Source of the DNA: JADLCB01 sp964398315
GTDB taxonomy: Bacteria; Planctomycetota; Phycisphaerae; Tepidisphaerales; Tepidisphaeraceae
Assembly: GCA_964398315.1 (NCBI GenBank)
Contig: CAYNMV010000064.1
Span: 1-21,567, forward strand
Direction: 5' to 3'
Length of the DNA stretch: 21,567 nt
How positions within the stretch are numbered: position 1 is the stretch's first letter; the number at the start of each line of letters is the position of its first letter. The notes under the pieces were generated by a model that did not search any database, was not told the origin of the DNA, and was given only the letters and a program-made list of their open reading frames with translations. The position numbers were made by a program, and so were the translations under genes. Of this stretch, positions 14,920 through 21,567 are shown one piece after another.

Positions 14920-15636
14920 ATGACCATGTATTCTGATCGTGCGCGGACTTACGAACTCGACTACGGCACCGACACGGGTGTCATTGTTCGTTTCTTTAAC
15001 ACCGTTTACGCCTGGATGGCGGTGGGGTTGGCGGTCACGGCACTGGTTGCCTGGCTGGTGCACAGTACCCCGGCGCTCCAGAGCTTCTTCTATGCCAGCC
15101 GGGGCGTTTACTTCATCATCGCCCTTGGCGCCATGGGCATCGCGTGGTTCGTGCAGGCACAGGCCGGGAAGCTGAGTGCCGGCGTCTCCACCGTGCTGTT
15201 CATGCTCTACGCGGCCATCCTCGGGGCGCTGTTTTCGGGGCTGCTGGTCATTTACAACCTGGAAACGCTCGGGGCGGCGTTTCTGCTGACCGCCGGCACG
15301 TTCGGCGCCATGAGCCTTTACGGCTTCGTGACCAAGCGCGACCTGAGCGGATTGGGTTCGTTCCTGTTCATGGCGATCATCGGCCTGATCCTGGCATCCC
15401 TGGTCAACTTCTGGATTGCCAACAGCATGTTCAGCTGGATCATCACCTACGCGGTGCTGGGCGTGTTCATCGTACTGACCGCCTATCAGACCCAGATGCT
15501 CAAGAACATCGCCCTGGAGCTGCGTGGCCAGCCCGAGTTGGCCACCCGCTACGCGATTGTCGGCGCCCTGGTGCTGTATATCGCGTTCATCAACCTCTTC
15601 CTGTCGATCCTTCGAATCATCGGCAGCCGTGACTGA
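14920..15636 (+). CDS. Bax inhibitor-1 / YccA family membrane protein
   Basis: The 238-residue integral membrane protein has about seven hydrophobic segments. The N-terminus (MTMYSDRARTYELDYGTDTG) is followed by VRFFNTVYAWMAVGLAVTAL. The family-typical block near residues 125-135 reads AGTFGAMSLYGFVTKRDLSG, and the end is YIAFINLFLSILRIIG. Bacterial members (YbhL, YccA, BsYetJ) are calcium-leak channels or FtsH modulators; the function here is unproven. The frame runs back to 14716, but the ATG at 14920 lies after the terminator and has GGGGA seven bases upstream. The charged residue pattern needed for BsYetJ-type pH gating cannot be judged without alignment. Confidence 0.92.
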   Translation: MTMYSDRARTYELDYGTDTGVIVRFFNTVYAWMAVGLAVTALVAWLVHSTPALQSFFYASRGVYFIIALGAMGIAWFVQAQAGKLSAGVSTVLFMLYAAILGALFSGLLVIYNLETLGAAFLLTAGTFGAMSLYGFVTKRDLSGLGSFLFMAIIGLILASLVNFWIANSMFSWIITYAVLGVFIVLTAYQTQMLKNIALELRGQPELATRYAIVGALVLYIAFINLFLSILRIIGSRD

Positions 15637-15658
15637 GCGGCAACGCCTGAACCGGCAC

Positions 15659-15719
15659 AGGGCCGCCGAAACGACGACTGCCTTCACGGCGGCGTCTTTT
15701 CAGCGGCCCTTTTCTTTTC
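15659..15719 (+). terminator. Terminator of the Bax-inhibitor gene
   Basis: The outer stem AGGGCCGC (15659-15666) with GCGGCCCT (15703-15710) is perfect and is followed by TTTCTTTTC. A competing inner stem, GCCGCCG (15662-15668) with CGGCGGC (15687-15693), is followed by GTCTTTT. Either form can act as a terminator; the two cannot form together. Confidence 0.75.
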
Positions 15720-15773
15720 ACGCTTGTATGGGTACGGGCCGGCGTCGTAATTTTATCGTCGGAGATAAAAACC

Positions 15774-17714
15774 ATGGACACCCCCCTTCCCGCCACGGAT
15801 TCCCAGGTGATGTTCGAGAAGATCCCCACCGCGGTCTATCGGGACAGCGCTGCGGCCAGCCGGGCGGTGGCCGCGGAAATCGCCGACCTGATCCGGGCCG
15901 CCGCCCGCAAGAGCCGCCCCTGCGTACTCGGGCTGGCAACCGGCTCGACGCCGGTGGGGGTCTACAACGAACTGGTCCGGCTGCATCGGGAGGAGGGTTT
16001 GTCGTTCAAGCACGTCATCACCTTCAACCTCGATGAGTACTACCCGATGCAGCCGATGGAGCTGCAAAGCTACCACCGGTTCATGCGCGAACACCTGTTT
16101 GACCACGTCGATATCGAGCCGCGCAACATCCACATCCCCGATGGCACGCTGCCGATGGAGCAGGTGCACGAGTATTGCGCTGCCTATGAACGCGCGATCG
16201 CCGAGGCCGGCGGCATCGATCTGCAACTGCTGGGGATCGGGCGCACGGGGCATATCGGCTTCAATGAGCCGGGCTCGGGCCGCGACAGCCGCACCCGCCT
16301 GATTACCCTCGACAAAGTAACCCGGCTCGATGCCGCCAGCGACTTTTTTGGCGAGGAGCACGTACCCCGGCGTGCGATCACCATGGGCGTGGGGACGATC
16401 CTCTCAGCGCGCCGGGTCGTGCTGCTGGCGTTTGGCGAGCACAAGGCATCAGTCGTCGCCCAGGCGGTGGAGGGGCCGGTCACGCCGGCGGTTGCCGCCA
16501 GCTTTCTCCAGTCGCATCCCAATGCCCAGTTCATACTGGATGAGGCCGCCGCTGCTGAACTGACGCGCTACAAGACCCCATGGGCAGTGGGCGCGGTCGA
16601 CTGGAACGATGCCATGATCCGCAAGGCCACCATCTGGCTGGCCCGGCGGCTCCAGAAGCCGATCCTCAAGCTCACCGATGAGGACTACAACGAGGCCGGG
16701 TTGCAGGACCTGGTCGCCAGTCGGGCCGGCGGGGCCTACGAGATCAACGTCGATGTCTTCCGCCAGTTGCAAGAAACCATCACCGGCTGGCCTGGCGGCA
16801 AGCCCGATTCGCGCAAGCGCCCCGGCGACATCGATCGCCCCACCGACCGCACCTTCCCCAAGCGCGTGCTGGTCTTCTCTCCCCATCCCGATGACGACGT
16901 CATCAGCATGGGCGGCACGCTGATCCGCCTGGTGGACCAGGGGCACGAGGTGCATGTGGCTTACCAGACCAGCGGCAACATCGCGGTCTTTGATGCCGAT
17001 GCCCTGCGCTTTGCCGATTTTGCCGCCGAGTACATCAAGCTGTTCGGCATCGGCGGCGAAGAGAAAGCCGAACGGTTTGAAGAGCGGGTTGAGCAGTTCA
17101 TCGCCAGCAAGCAGCCCGGCCAGGTGGATTCGCCGGAGTTGCAGCGGGTCAAGGCGCTGATCCGCCGTGGCGAAGCCCGGGCGGCGGGGCGCGAGTGCCG
17201 CATCCCGGTCGACCGCCTGCACTTTCTCGATTTGCCCTTCTACGAAACCGGCACCGTGCGCAAGCGTCCCCTCGGTGAGGAGGACATCCAGATCACCATC
17301 GATCTGCTTCAGAAGATCCGCCCGCACCAGGTTTACGCCGCGGGCGATTTGTCCGACCCGCATGGCACCCATCGCGTCTGCCTGCAGGCCGTGTTCCGCG
17401 CATTCGAGCGACTGAAAGATGAGGCGTGGGTCAGGGAATGTGAGGTGTGGCTCTACCGCGGCGCCTGGCAGGAATGGGAGCCGGAGCAGATCGAGATGGC
17501 CGTCCCCCTCAGCCCACAGGAGCTGATGCGCAAGCGCAACGCCATTTTCCGCCATCAGAGCCAGAAGGATAAGGCGATGTTCCCCGGCACCGATCAGCGC
17601 GAGTTCTGGCAGCGGGCCGAACAGCGCAACCGCGCCACCGCCCAACTCTACGACCAGCTCGGCCTGGCCGAGTATGAGGCAATCGAGGGATTCGTGCGGT
17701 GGAAGGGCGTATAA
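15774..17714 (+). CDS. nagB: NagB-like glucosamine-6-phosphate deaminase fused to a PIG-L/LmbE deacetylase
   Basis: NagB turns glucosamine-6-phosphate into fructose-6-phosphate and ammonia; PIG-L/LmbE domains remove N-acetyl groups from GlcNAc derivatives. The 646-residue chain carries the NagB fold at about 13-270: GLATGSTPVGVYNEL, FNLDEYYPM with Asp87, LLGIGRTGHIGFNEPGSG with His160 and Glu165, and AITMGVGTI. The PIG-L domain (about 363-600) has VFSPHPDDDVISMGG with His371, Asp373, Asp374, and DPHGTHRVC with His530 and His533 as zinc-site residues. The position of E. coli Asp141 is Thr158, in GRTGH instead of GNDGH. From memory, Bacteroidota NagB-LmbE fusions have the same GRTGH, so this is a known subfamily and not a fresh mutation. 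GGAG nine bases upstream supports the start. No nagA or transporter is near. Confidence 0.92.
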   Translation: MDTPLPATDSQVMFEKIPTAVYRDSAAASRAVAAEIADLIRAAARKSRPCVLGLATGSTPVGVYNELVRLHREEGLSFKHVITFNLDEYYPMQPMELQSYHRFMREHLFDHVDIEPRNIHIPDGTLPMEQVHEYCAAYERAIAEAGGIDLQLLGIGRTGHIGFNEPGSGRDSRTRLITLDKVTRLDAASDFFGEEHVPRRAITMGVGTILSARRVVLLAFGEHKASVVAQAVEGPVTPAVAASFLQSHPNAQFILDEAAAAELTRYKTPWAVGAVDWNDAMIRKATIWLARRLQKPILKLTDEDYNEAGLQDLVASRAGGAYEINVDVFRQLQETITGWPGGKPDSRKRPGDIDRPTDRTFPKRVLVFSPHPDDDVISMGGTLIRLVDQGHEVHVAYQTSGNIAVFDADALRFADFAAEYIKLFGIGGEEKAERFEERVEQFIASKQPGQVDSPELQRVKALIRRGEARAAGRECRIPVDRLHFLDLPFYETGTVRKRPLGEEDIQITIDLLQKIRPHQVYAAGDLSDPHGTHRVCLQAVFRAFERLKDEAWVRECEVWLYRGAWQEWEPEQIEMAVPLSPQELMRKRNAIFRHQSQKDKAMFPGTDQREFWQRAEQRNRATAQLYDQLGLAEYEAIEGFVRWKGV

Positions 17715-17885
17715 GCCGACAAAGCGTTTAGCGCCTGGCATGCCGGACTACTGCCAAAGGCACCACCTGACCACAGCCACACCCACTCTAAATATCACAA
17801 TCTTGCTGGAATGTGCCGCGGAGAAAGGGCGTGGGCATCGCCTTGTAAGCGTTCTCAGCCGTACAGTCTTGCTTCTATGCGCATG

Positions 17886-17990
17886 AAAAAAGCCGGAGGC
17901 AATTGAAGAAGGAGGGGGGGAACCTTCTTCGGGGAGGGAGCCTCCGGCAGAGCCGATCTGCGGGCGTTTAACCCGGCAGGTCAGTTGTGA
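17886..17990 (-). ncRNA. Candidate small RNA with C-rich loops, minus strand, in the nagB-gltB gap
   Basis: A promoter at 18025-17997 would start a minus-strand transcript near 17990. It passes a first hairpin (CTGcCGGG / CCCGCAG, about 17979-17957). It then enters a long stem-loop: GCCGGAGGC (17948-17940) with GCCTCCGGC (17900-17892), enclosing GAAGAAGG (17930-17923) with CCTTCTTC (17912-17905), and ends in six T (17891-17886). The internal loop (TCCCTCCCC) and the apical loop (TTCCCCCCCT) are C-rich and could pair with Shine-Dalgarno sequences, a known habit of bacterial regulatory RNAs. It is about 105 bases long with no coding frame of merit. It matches no named RNA family I know. It could instead be only a terminator for an unseen transcript. 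Confidence 0.5.
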
Positions 17991-17996
17991 GCGCGT

Positions 17997-18025
17997 ACTG
18001 TAGGTATGCAGTTCTGGCACGTCAA
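17997..18025 (-). promoter_or_regulatory. Sigma70-type promoter on the minus strand driving the candidate small RNA
   Basis: TTGACG (18025-18020, 5 of 6) and TACAGT (18002-17997, 4 of 6) are separated by exactly 17 bases. No protein gene starts downstream on this strand; within 110 bases there is a terminator-like hairpin with a T6 tail. Confidence 0.5.
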
Positions 18026-18130
18026 CCCCCGCCCCGAATTTTCAACATGTTGCCCATTTCCGTCATTTTCATGCCGTGAACCCGGTTCTGTCCGCCGCTT
18101 CCAGAGGGGCAAGAAAAATCGGCCAGACGC

Positions 18131-18159
18131 GTGATTTAGGCGGGCGAATTGACTACAAT
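18131..18159 (+). promoter_or_regulatory. Possible gltB promoter
   Basis: TACAAT (18154-18159) is a good -10. The hexamer 17 bases upstream, GTGATT (18131-18136), matches only 3 of 6. It would give a leader of about 130 bases before the gltB ATG. I recognise no riboswitch (for example a glutamine element) in that leader. Most of the rest of the 582-base gap 17715-18296 is accounted for by the candidate small RNA. Confidence 0.35.
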
Positions 18160-18296
18160 ACCGACCTCACCTGGCGGTACGAGGAAACGGGGGGCGTTTT
18201 CAACCAGCGTTTCAATGCGCACGGCGTGGATGAGGGTCCCGCGCCGGTATGGGCTTGCGGTTCGCGCCGCAGGCAACGGTTTCCTGTGGGACCAAC

Positions 18297-21200
18297 ATGA
18301 TCGACTATCAACGCACTATCGGCCGGGATACCCGTATCCCCGGTCTGCCTCCGGCCCAGGGTCTGTACCTGCCTGAGTTCGAGAAAGACGCCTGCGGCGT
18401 CGGCTTCATCTGCCACATCAAGGGCAAGCCCGCGCACGCGATCGTCTCCGATGCACTGACCATGCTGGAGAAAATGAACCACCGCGGCGGCTGCGGCTGC
18501 GAACCCGACAGTGGCGACGGCGCCGGCATCATGGTTCGCATGCCCGACAGCTTCTTCCGTGCGAAGATGGCCGCCCAGGGCATCACCCTCCCCAAGCCGG
18601 GTCAGTATGGCGTGGCCATGATGTTCCTGCCGCGCAAGCGCCAGGCGCGCCTGGAGTGCCAGCATGTCTTCGAGCAGGTGGTGCGCGAAAACGGCATGCG
18701 GGTCCTGGCCTGGCGCGATGTGCCGGTGGACCACACCCAGGTCGGCCCCACCCCCCGCAAGACCGAGCCGGTCATCCGCCAGTGCTTCATTGGCCCGACC
18801 GAGACTTTCTTCAACAAGGCCGACTTTGATCGCCGGCTCTATCTTGTGCGCCAGATCAGCGAGAACCGCATCGAGTTCGGCGACTACTCGCCCGAGGCGC
18901 GCGAAGAGTTCTACATCTGCATCTGCTCGGCCAACCGCATGGTCTACAAGGGCATGCTCACCGCCCACCAGGTGCGCGAGTATTACCTGGACCTGAAGGA
19001 TCCGGCCTTCGAGAGCAGCCTGGCGATCGTTCATTCGCGCTTCAGCACCAACACCTTCCCCAGTTGGCGGCTGGCACACCCCTACCGCTACCTGGCCCAC
19101 AACGGCGAGATCAACACCCTGCGCGGCAACCGCAACTGGATGCGCGCCCGCTACGGCTCGCTCAAGAGTGACATGCTCGGCGATGAGCTGCCCAAGCTCT
19201 TCCCGATCCTCACCGAGAGCGGCTCCGACTCGGCCACGCTGGACAACATGGTGCAGTTCCTGGCCGTCAATGGCCGCAGCCTGCCGCACGCCATGCTGAT
19301 GGTCATTCCCGAGGCGTGGCAGAACAACCCGCAGATGGACCCGGACCTGCGCGCGTTCTACGAGTACCACGCCTGCCTGATGGAGCCGTGGGACGGCCCG
19401 GCCAGCGTCGCCTTCACCAACGGCCCCATCGTGGGTGCGGTGCTGGACCGCAACGGCCTGCGCCCCAGCCGCTACTACGTCACCAAGGACGACCTGGTCA
19501 TCATGGCCAGCGAAGTCGGCGTGCTGCCGGTTGATCCGGCCAATATCGCCCGCAAGTGGCGCCTGCAGCCGGGCAAGATCTTCCTGATCGACTCCAACCA
19601 GGGTCGCATCATCGACGACCATGAGATCAAGCGCGAACTGGTCGATAAGCGTCCGTGGCGAAAGTGGGTCGAGGAGAACATGATCGACCTCGAATCCCTG
19701 CCGAGTCCGAAGCAGGCCGCCGGCGGCGAACAGCCTGGCGATCAGCCATCGGCAGCCAGTAACGCTTCCGGCCACTCGCTGCTGGAGCTTCAGCGCGCCT
19801 TTGGGTACACCAACGAGGATGTGCGCCTCCTCATTACGCCGATGGCGATGACGGGGCAGGAGGCACTGGGCTCGATGGGCACCGATACGCCGCTGGCCTG
19901 CCTGAGCGAGCGGCCGCAGCTGCTTTACAACTATTTCAAGCAGTTGTTCGCCCAGGTGACCAACCCCCCGCTGGATGCCATCCGCGAGGAACTGGTCACC
20001 AGCCTCTACACCTACCTCGGGCGTGAAACCAACCTGCTGGAAGAAGCGCCGATCGCCTGCCACCTGGTGAAGCTCAAGCATCCGATCCTCACCAATGAGG
20101 AAACCGACAAGCTGCGCGCTGCCAACCACGGCGACCTGATCGGCCATACCCTGCCGATGCATTTCAAGGTAAGCGAAGGGGAGGCGGGCCTGAGAAAAGC
20201 GCTGGAGGAGCTGTGCGCGGCGGCTTCCGAGGCCGTCCGGCGCGGTGTGTCGCTGCTGGTGCTGAGCGATCGTGGCGTCGATGCCGAGCATGCCCCCATC
20301 CCGGCCCTGCTGGCCACCGCGGCCGTGCACCATCACCTGATTCGCGAGGGAACCCGCGGCGGGTGCGGCCTGATCATCGAGACCGGTGAGGCCCGCGAGG
20401 CCCACCACTTCTGCACCCTGCTCGGCTACGGCGCTGGGGCGATCAATCCCTACTTGGCGTTCGACACCATCGCCGACCTGCACGCTGATGGGTTCTTGCC
20501 CGAAGGCACGACACTGGAGCAGGCGAAGAAGAACTACATCAAGGCCGCCAACAAGGCGATCCTCAAGGTCGCGTCCAAGATGGGCATCAGCACGGTGCAG
20601 AGCTACCGCGGCGCCCAGATCTTCGAGGCGATCGGCCTGAGCCGGGATGTGATCGACCGCTATTTCACCGGCACCGCCAGCCGCATCGGCGGGGTGCCGC
20701 TGGAGGTCATCGCCCGTGAAGCGCTGGAGCGCCATCGCCAGGGCTTCCCGCCCCGGCAGGTGGAGGTGCCCCTGCTGGCCACCGGCGGCCAGTACCAGTG
20801 GCGGCGTGATGGGGAATACCACATGTGGAACCCCGACACCGTCGCCAAGCTGCAGCACGCCGTGCGCATCGACAGCTTCGCCACCTTCAAGGAGTTCACA
20901 AAGCAGATCGATGAAGAGGCGCGTAATCGCTGCACGCTGCGCGGCCTGCTCAACTTCCGCCGCCGCGAGCGCCAGCCGGTGCCCATCGAGGAGGTGGAGC
21001 CGGCCAGCCAGATCGTCAAGCGCTTCGTCACCGGGGCCATGAGCTTCGGATCGATCAGCAAGGAGTCGCACGAGAACCTGGCCATCGCCATGAACCGCCT
21101 GGGCGGTAAGAGCAACACCGGCGAAGGCGGCGAAGACCCGCGCCGCTTCCAGCCCGATCCCGATCGGACCTGGCCCGATGGCCAGCCGTGGCTGCGCCGC

Positions 21201-21567
21201 AGCGCCATCAAGCAGGTGGCCAGCGGGCGCTTCGGCGTGACCATCGAGTACCTGGTCAACGCCGATGAGCTGCAGATCAAGATGGCCCAGGGCGCCAAGC
21301 CCGGCGAAGGCGGCCAGCTGCCCGGCCACAAAGTGGACGCGATCATCGCCAAGGTGCGCCACTCGACGCCGGGTGTCGGCCTCATCTCACCGCCGCCGCA
21401 CCATGACATCTATTCCATCGAGGATCTGGCGCAGCTCATCTTCGATCTGAAGAACGTCAATCCAAATGCGGATATTTCGGTGAAGCTCGTCTCCGAGGTG
21501 GGCGTCGGCACTGTCGCGGCGGGCGTGGCCAAGGCGCGGGCCGATCACGTCACCATCTCCGGCTTCG
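18297..21567 (+). CDS. gltB: Glutamate synthase large (alpha) subunit, 3' end beyond window
   Basis: GltB makes two glutamates from glutamine and 2-oxoglutarate. The first 1090 codons are present of a usual 1500 or so. The class II amidotransferase domain has its nucleophile at Cys33 (FEKDACGVGFICHIKG), which implies removal of a 32-residue propeptide. Other landmarks are HRGGCGCEPDSGDGAGI, HSRFSTNTFPSW and HNGEINTLRGNRNWM. A low-complexity Ala/Gly/Ser/Gln linker (about 469-493) precedes ELQRAFGYTNEDVRLLI and the central domain. The FMN/2-oxoglutarate domain begins near 910 with GAMSFGSISKESHENLAIAM and GGKSNTGEGGEDPRRF, and GAKPGEGGQLPG is present. The Fe-S cysteines and the GXGXG domain are outside. 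The Shine-Dalgarno is weak (GGGA). A minus-strand frame of 1069 codons overlaps this gene and is a shadow. gltD may follow beyond the window. Confidence 0.97.
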   Translation, partial: MIDYQRTIGRDTRIPGLPPAQGLYLPEFEKDACGVGFICHIKGKPAHAIVSDALTMLEKMNHRGGCGCEPDSGDGAGIMVRMPDSFFRAKMAAQGITLPKPGQYGVAMMFLPRKRQARLECQHVFEQVVRENGMRVLAWRDVPVDHTQVGPTPRKTEPVIRQCFIGPTETFFNKADFDRRLYLVRQISENRIEFGDYSPEAREEFYICICSANRMVYKGMLTAHQVREYYLDLKDPAFESSLAIVHSRFSTNTFPSWRLAHPYRYLAHNGEINTLRGNRNWMRARYGSLKSDMLGDELPKLFPILTESGSDSATLDNMVQFLAVNGRSLPHAMLMVIPEAWQNNPQMDPDLRAFYEYHACLMEPWDGPASVAFTNGPIVGAVLDRNGLRPSRYYVTKDDLVIMASEVGVLPVDPANIARKWRLQPGKIFLIDSNQGRIIDDHEIKRELVDKRPWRKWVEENMIDLESLPSPKQAAGGEQPGDQPSAASNASGHSLLELQRAFGYTNEDVRLLITPMAMTGQEALGSMGTDTPLACLSERPQLLYNYFKQLFAQVTNPPLDAIREELVTSLYTYLGRETNLLEEAPIACHLVKLKHPILTNEETDKLRAANHGDLIGHTLPMHFKVSEGEAGLRKALEELCAAASEAVRRGVSLLVLSDRGVDAEHAPIPALLATAAVHHHLIREGTRGGCGLIIETGEAREAHHFCTLLGYGAGAINPYLAFDTIADLHADGFLPEGTTLEQAKKNYIKAANKAILKVASKMGISTVQSYRGAQIFEAIGLSRDVIDRYFTGTASRIGGVPLEVIAREALERHRQGFPPRQVEVPLLATGGQYQWRRDGEYHMWNPDTVAKLQHAVRIDSFATFKEFTKQIDEEARNRCTLRGLLNFRRRERQPVPIEEVEPASQIVKRFVTGAMSFGSISKESHENLAIAMNRLGGKSNTGEGGEDPRRFQPDPDRTWPDGQPWLRRSAIKQVASGRFGVTIEYLVNADELQIKMAQGAKPGEGGQLPGHKVDAIIAKVRHSTPGVGLISPPPHHDIYSIEDLAQLIFDLKNVNPNADISVKLVSEVGVGTVAAGVAKARADHVTISGF

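Noticed and set aside
17748..18020. 90-codon minus-strand frame through the nagB-gltB gap
   Set aside because: The frame reads through the terminator-like hairpin and T-run, has no ribosome site and has random composition. The RNA explanation fits better.
18153..21362. Minus-strand open frame of 1069 codons opposite gltB
   Set aside because: It lies fully over gltB, has low-complexity His/Gly/Val/Asp-rich composition without motifs, and arises from the codon bias of a GC-rich gene.

Overview
The window looks like chromosomal DNA from a planctomycete, most likely of the Phycisphaerae type. The reasons are the high GC content, a PEP-CTERM surface protein, an H-X9-DG-like prepilin-type protein with an AFTLVELLVV start, planctomycete-style sialate O-acetylesterase and GH16 proteins, dense packing on both strands and many GC-rich hairpins. 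This placement is an inference from protein style, since there is no rRNA gene in the window.

Left end (1-2718, minus strand): the 5' end of a type I-C CRISPR-Cas operon, cas3 followed 13 bases later by cas5 (Cas5d), which runs off the window edge. The remaining cas genes and the array must lie to the left. A 400-base gap (2719-3118) holds a possible cas promoter region and a terminator for the genes on its right.

Polysaccharide locus (3050-7894): a LacI-family regulator on the plus strand faces three minus-strand genes: a prepilin-like protein, a PEP-CTERM protein, and a secreted GH16 glycoside hydrolase with ricin-like and Ig-like N-terminal domains. Two near-identical 23-bp palindromic sites (19 of 23 bases the same) lie in front of the regulator/prepilin pair and in front of the PEP-CTERM gene. 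Each sits 8 bases upstream of a -35-like element facing the minus-strand genes. I read this as one regulon for sensing and degrading a beta-glucan-type polysaccharide.

Middle (7990-13262, all minus strand): sialate O-acetylesterase, a UbiA-family prenyltransferase resembling decaprenyl-phosphate phosphoribosyltransferases, a TIM-barrel sugar-phosphate isomerase/epimerase, diaminopimelate epimerase (dapF), and an SMR transporter of the SugE/Gdx type.

Right part (13614-21567, plus strand): a small tyrosine-rich secreted protein, a glycine-rich RRM RNA-binding protein, a Bax-inhibitor-1 family membrane protein, a NagB-like/PIG-L deacetylase fusion, and the first 1090 codons of the glutamate synthase large subunit (gltB). 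Hairpin terminators follow the first three. In the 582-base gap before gltB, the minus strand carries a well-formed sigma70-type promoter, about 100 bases, then a two-part hairpin with a T-run. This is a good candidate for an undescribed small RNA with C-rich (anti-Shine-Dalgarno) loops. The two strongest novelty candidates are this RNA and the LacI operator pair.
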